Assembly: GCA_019510535.1 (NCBI GenBank)
Contig: JAEKKE010000261.1
Coordinates: 1-5,967, forward strand
DNA: 5,967 nucleotides
Reading direction: 5' to 3'
Origin: Acidobacteriota bacterium
GTDB lineage: Bacteria > Acidobacteriota > Terriglobia > Terriglobales > Acidobacteriaceae
The translations under genes were made by a program, and so were the position numbers. This document shows, one piece after another, positions 1 through 4,906 of the stretch. The notes beneath the pieces are model-generated. The model did not search any database. It was not told where the DNA came from and saw nothing but the letters and a program-made list of their open reading frames with translations. Positions within the stretch are counted from its first letter, which is position 1. Each line of letters begins with the position of its first letter.

Positions 1-317
1 GCAGTAAACAGGCGCGACTTCCAGGGCTGCAGAGCAATCTCGGTCGGCGCGGGCGCTTCATTTGCCGCCGTCCATGCCTTAACGGCCTCGTAGACACCGT
101 CAAGCTGGCTTACTTCTACCAGCAGCGGCGGAGCTTTGGGCTCTCTGCCGGTCACAAACTCGATATTTCCCAGCGGCGCACGGAACGGAGCACCCTTGCC
201 TCCGTCCAGCTCCCAGCCTTTTCCGGGCTCGAACCCAAGCGCCTCAAAAAGACTCGTCAACCGCTCAAAATCCTTGGCGGAAGGCACGCTCCGCACCAGC
301 GTCAACCCCTTGATCAT
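1..317 (-). CDS. VOC-family (glyoxalase/bleomycin-resistance fold) protein, C-terminus off the window
   Basis: An open frame of 105 codons runs from ATG at 317 leftward off the edge, so only the N-terminal part is visible and the stop is missing. It begins MIKGLTLVRSVPSAKDFERL and continues with FEALGFEPGKGWEL, the beta-alpha-beta opening of a VOC module in which a strand and helix lead to a short 'LGF' turn. Later segments GNIEFVTG and PLLVEVSQLDGVYEAVKAW fit the later strands and the start of a second half-module. VOC proteins include metal-dependent lyases, dioxygenases and antibiotic-binding proteins. No metal ligand can be assigned from this fragment, so substrate and activity are unknown. 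It is divergent from the lipoprotein/VOC pair across 36 bp. There is no clear Shine-Dalgarno; TACAAT on the minus strand sits 8 nt before the ATG, so the transcript may have almost no leader. The fold call is fairly likely and the function unassigned. Confidence 0.68.
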   Translation of the reverse strand, partial: MIKGLTLVRSVPSAKDFERLTSLFEALGFEPGKGWELDGGKGAPFRAPLGNIEFVTGREPKAPPLLVEVSQLDGVYEAVKAWTAANEAPAPTEIALQPWKSRLFT

Positions 318-353
318 AAGGCTCTATTGTACGGCCTTGCTATTCTAGATATT

Positions 354-899
354 GTGTTGAAGCTCTTCGTCGCCCTTCTCGCCGTCTCCCTCTCCCTGCC
401 TCTCCTGAATGGCTGCCGCAGCAGTGCCTCGGCCGCGAGTCTTGGCATGGGCAGCACCCTCAACCATCAGCAGATGGAAGAGATCCGTGTTGAGCTCGAC
501 CGCGAGATTCCTCCTCCTTCGAAGAACCGCTACCTCACCATCCAGGATCTTTCCAACTGGGAGAACCCAGCAATCACCGTGCAGGAGAACATGGTCTCGC
601 TTCACGTACTGATGGCGGACGCGAATCCCTCCGAGTACGGTAAGGGCACGATGATCCGGCCGGTGGCCGCGCGCAAGCAGGAGCTTACCATCCGCGTTGC
701 CGATCTTCCCGCAGCGCTCAATGCCATTCCTCGCGATGCCTGGCCTTATGGCCGCGTCATCGCCATCGAGGAGGCACATGACGCCCCGCTCGCCGTGCGG
801 CCGACCATCCGCCGCAATATGGAAAAGGCCATGCAGACGCTCAACGAGCTAGGCATCGTCATCAACGAGTGGAATACACCGGGCAGCTCATCCCGCTGA
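354..899 (+). CDS. Small predicted lipoprotein of unknown function
   Basis: A 181-residue protein that I do not recognise by name. With the GTG start at 354 the N-terminus is a Lys followed by a hydrophobic stretch (residues 4-18) ending LPLLNGC, with Cys21 as a plausible lipidation site. The lipobox is imperfect, with Asn at -2. A signal peptide and membrane anchoring are therefore likely, with the rest in the periplasm or at the outer membrane. The mature part is hydrophilic and mixed alpha/beta. Near residues 110-175 a strand (ELTIRV), a helix (DLPAALNAI), a strand (YGRVIAIEEA) and a helix (NMEKAMQTLNELGI) ending in a strand resemble the periplasmic ExbD/TolR fold; this is a pattern impression only. 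TTG 357 is an equally possible start, and the upstream TTG at 327 would add a charged extension that weakens the signal peptide. No Shine-Dalgarno is visible. The stop lies 5 nt before the next gene, suggesting co-transcription. Confidence 0.68.
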   Translation: MLKLFVALLAVSLSLPLLNGCRSSASAASLGMGSTLNHQQMEEIRVELDREIPPPSKNRYLTIQDLSNWENPAITVQENMVSLHVLMADANPSEYGKGTMIRPVAARKQELTIRVADLPAALNAIPRDAWPYGRVIAIEEAHDAPLAVRPTIRRNMEKAMQTLNELGIVINEWNTPGSSSR

Positions 900-904
900 C
901 AACC

Positions 905-1312
905 ATGACCAATCGATCTGCGCCGCCCACTTCGGTGATTCCAGTCCTTCGTTACCCGGACATTGTCGCAGTAGCAGCTTGGTTAAAAACGGCATTTGGA
1001 TTTCGCGAACGTCTGCGTGTCGGTGGCAACCATCGCATCCAGATGCATGCTTCGGGCGGTCATATCGTACTGCATCAGGCGGAGGTTGAGCCTGCACGGA
1101 GTGTCTCAATCATGATCCGTACCGACCGGATCGATGAACTCTTTGCAAACGCTGTCGCGCATGGAGCGGTTGCGCTAAGAGAACCTCAGACCCACATGTA
1201 TGGCGAACGCCAATGTACATTGCAGGATCCCTTCGGGCAGGTCTGGGACTTCACCCAGACGATTGAAGATATCGATCCGGCAAGCTGGGGTGGCGAAGCA
1301 ATCGAGCTCTAG
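905..1312 (+). CDS. VOC-family (glyoxalase/bleomycin resistance/dioxygenase) protein
   Basis: A complete 135-residue single-domain VOC protein, the usual size for the family. The N-terminal half gives PVLRYPDIVAVAAWLKTAFGF (split here as strand PVLRY, helix DIVAVAAWLKTAFGF), then HRIQMHASGGHIVLHQAE. The C-terminal half gives IMIRTDRIDELFANAVAHGA, then YGERQCTLQDPFGQVWDF, the typical closing motif of this superfamily. The Glu of YGERQ corresponds to the position that often supplies a metal ligand, and the paired His residues in the first half are candidates for the other site. The subgroup resembles the 'PhnB-like/glyoxalase' small proteins that form dimers in the cytoplasm; the substrate cannot be read. 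ATG 905 was preferred over an in-frame GTG at 869, which lies inside the upstream gene and adds residues preceding the domain. It probably shares a transcript with the lipoprotein. Its TAG stop is overlapped by the left end of the inverted-repeat element. Confidence 0.88.
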   Translation: MTNRSAPPTSVIPVLRYPDIVAVAAWLKTAFGFRERLRVGGNHRIQMHASGGHIVLHQAEVEPARSVSIMIRTDRIDELFANAVAHGAVALREPQTHMYGERQCTLQDPFGQVWDFTQTIEDIDPASWGGEAIEL

Positions 1313-1617
1313 GGTGTGCCATCAAGCTCCTGTCGCCAGCGTTGCGAGCGCAAATTTGTTCATACGAGGCGGAGGCCGAAGGCTGTGGCGGGTCCACAGT
1401 CGAGGCCGACAACGAAGGATGGGCAAATTTGCGCCGCAACCCGAAGGGCCGGGGCAGATTTTCTTCACCCCAGCCAGCAAAGCTGACTGGGGACCCCGAT
1501 TTCCCGATCTCTTCGTCACTCGTCGTTCCAGTAGACCAGCTACAGTTCGCTCCTCACTCCTCGAGCTCGTAAAAATCTGCTCCCGGCGCTGACGGTAGGA
1601 GTTTGATGACACACCCT
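1311..1617. repeat. Structured inverted-repeat element (MITE-like or structured RNA), three-way junction
   Basis: A 307 bp non-coding stretch bounded by 31 bp imperfect inverted repeats, 1311-1341 (AGGGTGTGCCATCAAGCTCC...) and 1587-1617, matching at 26 of 31 positions. All five differences are transitions, and three become G-U pairs in plus-strand RNA. Inside, 1341-1358 and 1424-1440 form a second inverted repeat (GTTGCG, one bulged A, GCGCAAATTTG) capped by a CTGTGG/CCACAG hairpin at 1383-1399. A third inverted repeat pairs 1449-1462 (CCGGGGCAGATTTT) with 1572-1586, one bulge, and encloses a hairpin at 1468-1492 with loop AAA. The second and third stems end where the outer stem begins, giving a three-way junction. 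No credible ORF lies inside. It may be a non-autonomous mobile repeat or a transcribed structured RNA; the sequence alone does not decide. Confidence 0.72.
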
Positions 1618-1625
1618 CGGGTGTG
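1610..1625. other. Short hairpin competing with the outer stem of the repeat
   Basis: CACACC (1610-1615) can pair with GGTGTG (1620-1625) around a CTCG loop. The same CACACCC arm also pairs with GGGTGTG at 1312-1318 as part of the long outer stem. The 9-mer GGGTGTGCC occurs identically at 1312-1320 and 1619-1627, so two mutually exclusive pairings exist. There is no T-run after the hairpin, so it is not a standard intrinsic terminator. The hairpin itself is visible in the sequence; a role is not established. Confidence 0.4.
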
Positions 1626-1682
1626 CCCTAAGCTTGCACCGCCGGGCATGCACCTTGTACCCTCACCCTGAACCCTGTGCCC

Positions 1683-3218
1683 ATGCCTGCGACTATCCAT
1701 ACGACCGCCCTGGCCGTCTTCTGCGCCTTCTTCGTCCTTGTTACGCTCGCTGGATTCTGGGCTGCCCGTTGGCGGCGTCCGGAGGGCGGCATTCATTCGC
1801 TGGAAGAGTGGGGCCTGGCCGGCCGCAGCTTCGGCACATGGATCACCTGGTTCCTCATCGGTGGCGATCTCTATACCGCCTATACCGTCATCGCCGTTCC
1901 TTCGGCGCTCTATGGCGGTGGCGCCATGGCCTTCTTCGCGGTGCCTTACGCCATCATCGCTTATCCGTACATGATGATGGTCCTGCCTCGTTTGTGGGCC
2001 GTCAGCCATCGCCACGGCTATGTCACCTTCGCTGACTTCGTCCGCGGACGCTTTGGAAACCGTGCGCTGACCATTGCCATCGGCGTTACCGGCATTCTGG
2101 CGCTGATGCCATATATCGCGCTGCAGCTCGTCGGTATGCAGGCGGTGATCGCGGCTATGGGCGTACATGGCGAGTGGCCACTGGTAGCGGCGTTCATCAT
2201 CCTGGCCGCCTACACTTACTCCTCGGGTCTGCGTGCGCCTGCGGTCATCGCCATCGTGAAGGACATCATGCTGTACGTGATGGTCTTTACCGCCATCATT
2301 GTTCTTCCGCTCAAACTAGGTGGCTACGGACACATCTTCTCTACGGCTGCGGCTGCGCTTGCAACCCATAAGCCTGCAGGCTCTCTGCTGTTGAAGCCGC
2401 CGCAATACCTTGCTTACTCTTCGCTGGCAATTGGATCGGCCATTGCGCTGATGCTTTACCCACACACTGCCACAGGTGTGCTTTCAGCGAAGAGCGCCAA
2501 CGTCGTGCGCCGCAATGCCGCCCTACTGCCGGCCTACAGCTTCCTTCTCGGCCTGATCGCGCTGCTTGGCTATGTCGCACTGACTGCGGGCATTGCGCCA
2601 AAGACCGCTGCCGGCACGCTGGATAGCAGCGCCGTTGTCCCGACGCTCTTCGTGTCGATGTTTCCTGGCTGGTTCTCAGGCTTCTGCCTCGCTGCCATCG
2701 GCATCGGCGCCCTTGTACCTGCAGCCATCATGTCGATCGCTGCCGCGAATCTCTTTACCCGTAATCTGCTGGCGGAGGTAATTGGCCGTCATCTGACTCC
2801 TGCACAGGAATCCAATACGGCCAAAATCGTCTCTCTGGTCATCAAGTTCGGAGCGCTGATCTTTGTGCTTCTGGCCTCCTCTTCGTACGCGATCGAGATG
2901 CAGTTGCTTGGCGGTATCTGGATCGGCCAGATCTTCCCTGCCGTGGTGCTCGGCTGCTTCACTCGCAAGCTGCATCCATGGGCCCTCTTCTCCGGCTGGG
3001 GAGCTGGCATGATTACGGGCACGTGGATGGCATGGTCGCTGCAACTCAAGAGCTCGGCGTATCCGCTACATCTCTTTGGGCAGACGTATACGATCTATGC
3101 CGCGATTCCGGCGCTGCTGGTGAATCTTGCGCTTGCCCTGGCTTTCACGCCGCTGTTCAATGCGCTGGGGCTGTGCAAGGGGACCGATCAGACGCAGCCG
3201 GAAGACTACATCGCGTAG
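1683..3218 (+). CDS. mctP: Sodium:solute symporter, MctP-type monocarboxylate permease
   Basis: A 511-residue polytopic inner-membrane protein of the SSS family, of full length for the family and with about 13 hydrophobic segments. The first segment is near residues 8-28. The signature region EEWGLAGRSFGTWITWFLIG (41-60) with GGDLYTAYTVIAVPSALYG follows, then a MPYIALQLVGM segment (142-152), YTYSSGLRAPA (177-187), HTATGVLSAKS (261-271), and the conserved GIGALVPAAIMSIAAANLFT block (340-359) that in SSS transporters lines the sodium/substrate path. This arrangement resembles permeases annotated MctP, which import lactate, pyruvate and related short monocarboxylates with a cation; the exact substrate here is inferred. 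ATG 1683 was chosen, with an in-frame GTG 6 nt upstream as alternative. There is no Shine-Dalgarno, and the 24 nt before the start carry three ACCCT units. No small DUF3311-type partner gene precedes it, although such a gene often accompanies mctP. It ends at a shared bidirectional terminator. Confidence 0.85.
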   Translation: MPATIHTTALAVFCAFFVLVTLAGFWAARWRRPEGGIHSLEEWGLAGRSFGTWITWFLIGGDLYTAYTVIAVPSALYGGGAMAFFAVPYAIIAYPYMMMVLPRLWAVSHRHGYVTFADFVRGRFGNRALTIAIGVTGILALMPYIALQLVGMQAVIAAMGVHGEWPLVAAFIILAAYTYSSGLRAPAVIAIVKDIMLYVMVFTAIIVLPLKLGGYGHIFSTAAAALATHKPAGSLLLKPPQYLAYSSLAIGSAIALMLYPHTATGVLSAKSANVVRRNAALLPAYSFLLGLIALLGYVALTAGIAPKTAAGTLDSSAVVPTLFVSMFPGWFSGFCLAAIGIGALVPAAIMSIAAANLFTRNLLAEVIGRHLTPAQESNTAKIVSLVIKFGALIFVLLASSSYAIEMQLLGGIWIGQIFPAVVLGCFTRKLHPWALFSGWGAGMITGTWMAWSLQLKSSAYPLHLFGQTYTIYAAIPALLVNLALALAFTPLFNALGLCKGTDQTQPEDYIA

Positions 3219-3233
3219 CCTTTCTGTCGTAAG

Positions 3234-3277
3234 AACAGACGAAAAGAGATCGAGCTTCACTCGATCTCTTTTCTGTT
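3234..3277. terminator. Bidirectional intrinsic terminator between convergent genes
   Basis: AAAAGAGATCGAG (3242-3254) pairs perfectly over 13 bp with CTCGATCTCTTTT (3260-3272) around the loop CTTCA. AACAG (3234-3238) and CTGTT (3273-3277) extend the stem past a three-base bulge. The A/T-rich stem ends give a T-tract on both strands (TTTTCTGTTT rightward, TTTTCGTCTGTT leftward). It lies 15 nt after the symporter stop and directly after the dehydrogenase stop, so it can serve both transcripts. Confidence 0.9.
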
Positions 3278-3278
3278 T

Positions 3279-4259
3279 CTAATACCCGGCGTCGCCAACT
3301 ACGTTTTCCAGTGGTTCGCCCTTGAGATATCGTTCAATCTGTTTCCCGATAAAACCGAAGCCGCGTTCCATGAAGTTCGGCGTCAGACCAGCGATATGCG
3401 GTGTAATCAGGCAATTCGGCGTACTCCAGAGAGGATGCCCCTCGGGCAGAGGTTCCGGGTCCGTCACATCCACCGCCGCGCGGATCTTGCCTTCCTCCAG
3501 CACTGCAACCAGATCATCGGTGACCACGATCGGTCCGCGGGCGGCGTTGACCAGGAGCGCCCCCTTCTTCAAACGTTCCAGACGTTCCCGTCCGAACATG
3601 CCTTGAGTCTCCGCAGTGAGGGGCAGCAACAGCACGACTACATCCGCCTGCGGCAGCAGTGCGTCCAGTTCGCCGATAGCGTGCACTTCCACCGGCTCTG
3701 TCCGCGCCGAACGTGCGACACGGATCACATTCTTCACACCAAAGACCTTCAACTTTTCTTCGGTTGCCGCTCCAATCGATCCGTAGCCGACGATCAATAC
3801 CGTCCGGCCCCAAAGTTCTTCGCTGAGCACGCGATAGCGTCCGCGGGTGTGGGTTCCCTCAGAAACGAAGGGGTTGCGCAACTTCGAATCCCCGATCCAC
3901 CTTCTCTCTTCCTGGCCTTTGACATATACCGGCAGCCATTTCAGTGAGGCCAGGATGGCCGTCATCACCCACTCGCTGGTCGACACATCATGGATGCCGC
4001 GTCCGTCGCACAAGGTCATGCCATCGCGCCGCCAGGGCAGAACCCAATCGACACCGGCCATGGGGGATTGCATAACCTTCACCCCCTGCACAAACGGCAT
4101 CTGGCCCTCCGCTTCGACGCGGTTGAAAGGCAATACCCAGAACTCGACCTTGACCGTCTCCCGGAGATCCTTTGGAAGCTTTACCAGCTCAATACCATTC
4201 TTCGGAAAGAACCCTAGCAACTCCTCCGGAAGATCCGCCTGCACCCCGACACGCACCAT
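3279..4259 (-). CDS. D-2-hydroxyacid dehydrogenase family oxidoreductase
   Basis: A 326-residue cytoplasmic protein of the NAD(P)-dependent D-isomer 2-hydroxyacid dehydrogenase family, of normal length. A substrate-domain loop QSPMAGVD (64-71) matches the family's usual 'GAGVD' motif. The Rossmann motif GYGSIG is at 158-163. The catalytic triad is complete: Arg241 in NAARGPIV, Glu269 in DPEPLPEGHPL and His288 in TPHIAG. Members interconvert 2-oxoacids and D-2-hydroxyacids (glyoxylate/hydroxypyruvate, lactate, phosphoglycerate). After the second Rossmann strand the sequence is VIRVARSAR with no Asp/Glu, which suggests a preference for NADP(H), as in glyoxylate/hydroxypyruvate reductases. Short length and absence of an ACT domain argue against full-length phosphoglycerate dehydrogenase. 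ATG 4259 is preferred because AGAGGGA lies 8 nt upstream; a GTG at 4286 would add nine residues. It converges on the symporter and diverges from rpsT. Confidence 0.9.
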   Translation of the reverse strand: MVRVGVQADLPEELLGFFPKNGIELVKLPKDLRETVKVEFWVLPFNRVEAEGQMPFVQGVKVMQSPMAGVDWVLPWRRDGMTLCDGRGIHDVSTSEWVMTAILASLKWLPVYVKGQEERRWIGDSKLRNPFVSEGTHTRGRYRVLSEELWGRTVLIVGYGSIGAATEEKLKVFGVKNVIRVARSARTEPVEVHAIGELDALLPQADVVVLLLPLTAETQGMFGRERLERLKKGALLVNAARGPIVVTDDLVAVLEEGKIRAAVDVTDPEPLPEGHPLWSTPNCLITPHIAGLTPNFMERGFGFIGKQIERYLKGEPLENVVGDAGY

Positions 4260-4294
4260 TCGCGATTCCCTCTCTCTACGAATCACCCTAGTCC

Positions 4295-4323
4295 TTGCAC
4301 CTTATATCAAATTCCCGTATTCT
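4295..4323 (+). promoter_or_regulatory. Candidate sigma-70-type promoter of rpsT
   Basis: TTGCAC (4295-4300) and TATTCT (4318-4323) are separated by exactly 17 bp. They match the -35 consensus at 3 of 6 and the -10 at 4 of 6 positions, so the case rests on spacing and on position before a ribosomal gene. Transcription would start near 4330 and leave a leader of roughly 75-80 nt. On the opposite strand the spacer contains TATAAG (complement of 4301-4306), a possible -10 for the divergent dehydrogenase, so the two promoters may overlap. Confidence 0.4.
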
Positions 4324-4373
4324 TAAGCCTCGTAGGGAATGTGGCGCGTGAGTAGCCGCAGCCTCTCCCAAAT

Positions 4374-4400
4374 CCCCGACAACCGGGTTGAAAGAAAAGG
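4374..4400 (+). promoter_or_regulatory. rpsT leader end with small hairpin and ribosome binding site
   Basis: The end of the presumed S20 leader holds a small hairpin, CCCG (4375-4378) with CGGG (4384-4387), followed by the purine-rich GAAAGAAAAGG ending at 4400, seven nt before the ATG at 4408. This ribosome binding site decides the start: it fits 4408, not the in-frame ATG at 4339, and the encoded MANHVSSLKRA matches the known S20 N-terminus. In other bacteria S20 represses its own translation; a similar role for this leader is inference. Confidence 0.45.
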
Positions 4401-4407
4401 TTTATCG

Positions 4408-4737
4408 ATGGCGAATCACGTCTCCTCTCTCAAGCGCGCACGTCAGACGGAGCGCAAGACTGCGGTCAACCGCGCTAACAAATCCAAGCTGCGCGGTTCG
4501 CTCCGCGAGCTTCGCGAGTCCCTCGCCGCTGGCGACGCGACTGCATCAGCTGAGCAGTTCAAGGCCACCGTTTCGGTGCTCGACAAGTCCGTCCAGAAGG
4601 GCGTGCTGCACAAGAACACCGCTTCCCGTTACAAGAGCCGTCTGGCTGCCCGCCTGAAGACTGCGGCCACCACGACTCCCGCCGCTGCTACCGCCACCAA
4701 GGCCAAGCCGGCGAAGAAGGCTGCCAAGAAGGCCTAA
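4408..4737 (+). CDS. rpsT: 30S ribosomal protein S20 (bS20) with Ala/Lys-rich C-terminal tail
   Basis: A 109-residue basic protein that binds 16S rRNA early in small-subunit assembly. The core (residues 1-85) matches bS20 throughout: MANHVSSLKRARQTERK, then NRANKSKLRGSLRELRESL, the LAAGD turn, and KGVLHKNTASRYKSRLAARL near 68-87, the most conserved block. Three long helices are expected. The protein is about 20 residues longer than the 87-residue Escherichia coli form. The extra tail (about 90-109) is built from Ala, Thr, Pro and Lys (TTTPAAATATKAKPAKKAAK), is low in complexity, and is probably disordered. ATG 4408 is supported by GAAAGAAAAGG upstream. It is a single-gene unit with its own promoter candidate and terminator, as is common for rpsT. 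Identity is near certain; the role of the tail is unknown. Confidence 0.97.
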   Translation: MANHVSSLKRARQTERKTAVNRANKSKLRGSLRELRESLAAGDATASAEQFKATVSVLDKSVQKGVLHKNTASRYKSRLAARLKTAATTTPAAATATKAKPAKKAAKKA

Positions 4738-4756
4738 GCTGTTTCGATCTCTCTGC

Positions 4757-4782
4757 AAGCCCGCTCTTCGGAGCGGGCTTTT
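4757..4782 (+). terminator. Intrinsic terminator of rpsT with UUCG tetraloop
   Basis: AAGCCCGCTC (4757-4766) pairs perfectly with GAGCGGGCTT (4771-4780) around TTCG, giving the very stable C(UUCG)G cap, followed by TTTT (4779-4782, partly in the stem). It lies 19 nt after the rpsT stop. The opposite strand has only a weak T-run, so it should act mainly rightward. Confidence 0.92.
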
Positions 4783-4790
4783 GCGTTTCC

Positions 4791-4906
4791 TAGAGCATTT
4801 TTCCTGTAGGTGTAGAGTAGGGCTTCCGCATCTATGGGCGTTTTCCGCAATGAAAACGCCACTGCACGCCCCTTTCGGGATACCCAGCAACAGGGAAAAT
4901 GCTCTA
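4791..4906. repeat. Palindromic intergenic repeat with 17 bp terminal inverted repeats
   Basis: TAGAGCATTTTTCCTGT (4791-4807) is matched in inverted orientation by ACAGGGAAAATGCTCTA (4890-4906), 16 of 17 positions. The centre holds a perfect 9 bp hairpin, GGCGTTTTC (4837-4845) with GAAAACGCC (4852-4860) around CGCAAT. The 116 bp unit has no credible ORF. Both ends are TA, which fits either a plain palindrome or a small element inserted at a TA target. The last three bases, read leftward, are the TAG stop of the beta-propeller gene. It has the look of a dispersed intergenic palindromic repeat of acidobacterial genomes; copy number cannot be judged from this window. Confidence 0.75.

Noticed and set aside
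345..779. Minus-strand open frame of 144 codons opposite the lipoprotein gene
   Set aside because: The plus-strand frame has a signal peptide and fits tightly with the next gene. The minus-strand product is His/Arg/Gly-rich with no recognisable domain.
1200..1592. Open frames on both strands within the 1313-1676 gap (for example 130 codons plus, 96 codons minus)
   Set aside because: They cross the inverted-repeat arms, have Arg/Ser/Pro-rich translations without motifs, and lack ribosome binding sites. The region is better explained as a structured repeat.
1311..1617. CRISPR array or tandem repeat
   Set aside because: The repeats are inverted and of different sequence, not direct repeats at regular spacing.
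1554..2168. A long open frame on the minus strand, 204 codons
   Set aside because: It lies across the repeat and antisense to the symporter. Its translation is rich in Arg, His and Asp with no domain, as expected from the complement of a high-GC membrane protein gene.
3700..3730. Segment encoding ARTEPVEVHA in the dehydrogenase, resembling repeat-derived peptides seen in some genomes
   Set aside because: It sits in a normal variable loop after the second Rossmann strand, with no second copy in the window, so there is no evidence for a repeat insertion.
4260..4286. GTG start at 4286 for the dehydrogenase
   Set aside because: It would place the AGAGGGA ribosome binding site inside the coding region and add a charged MIRRERESR stretch before the first beta strand.
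4339..4407. Upstream in-frame start extending S20 by 23 residues
   Set aside because: S20 proteins begin MAN-; a good Shine-Dalgarno sits before 4408, while the 4339 ATG has only AGGGA three nt away. The extension is not S20-like.
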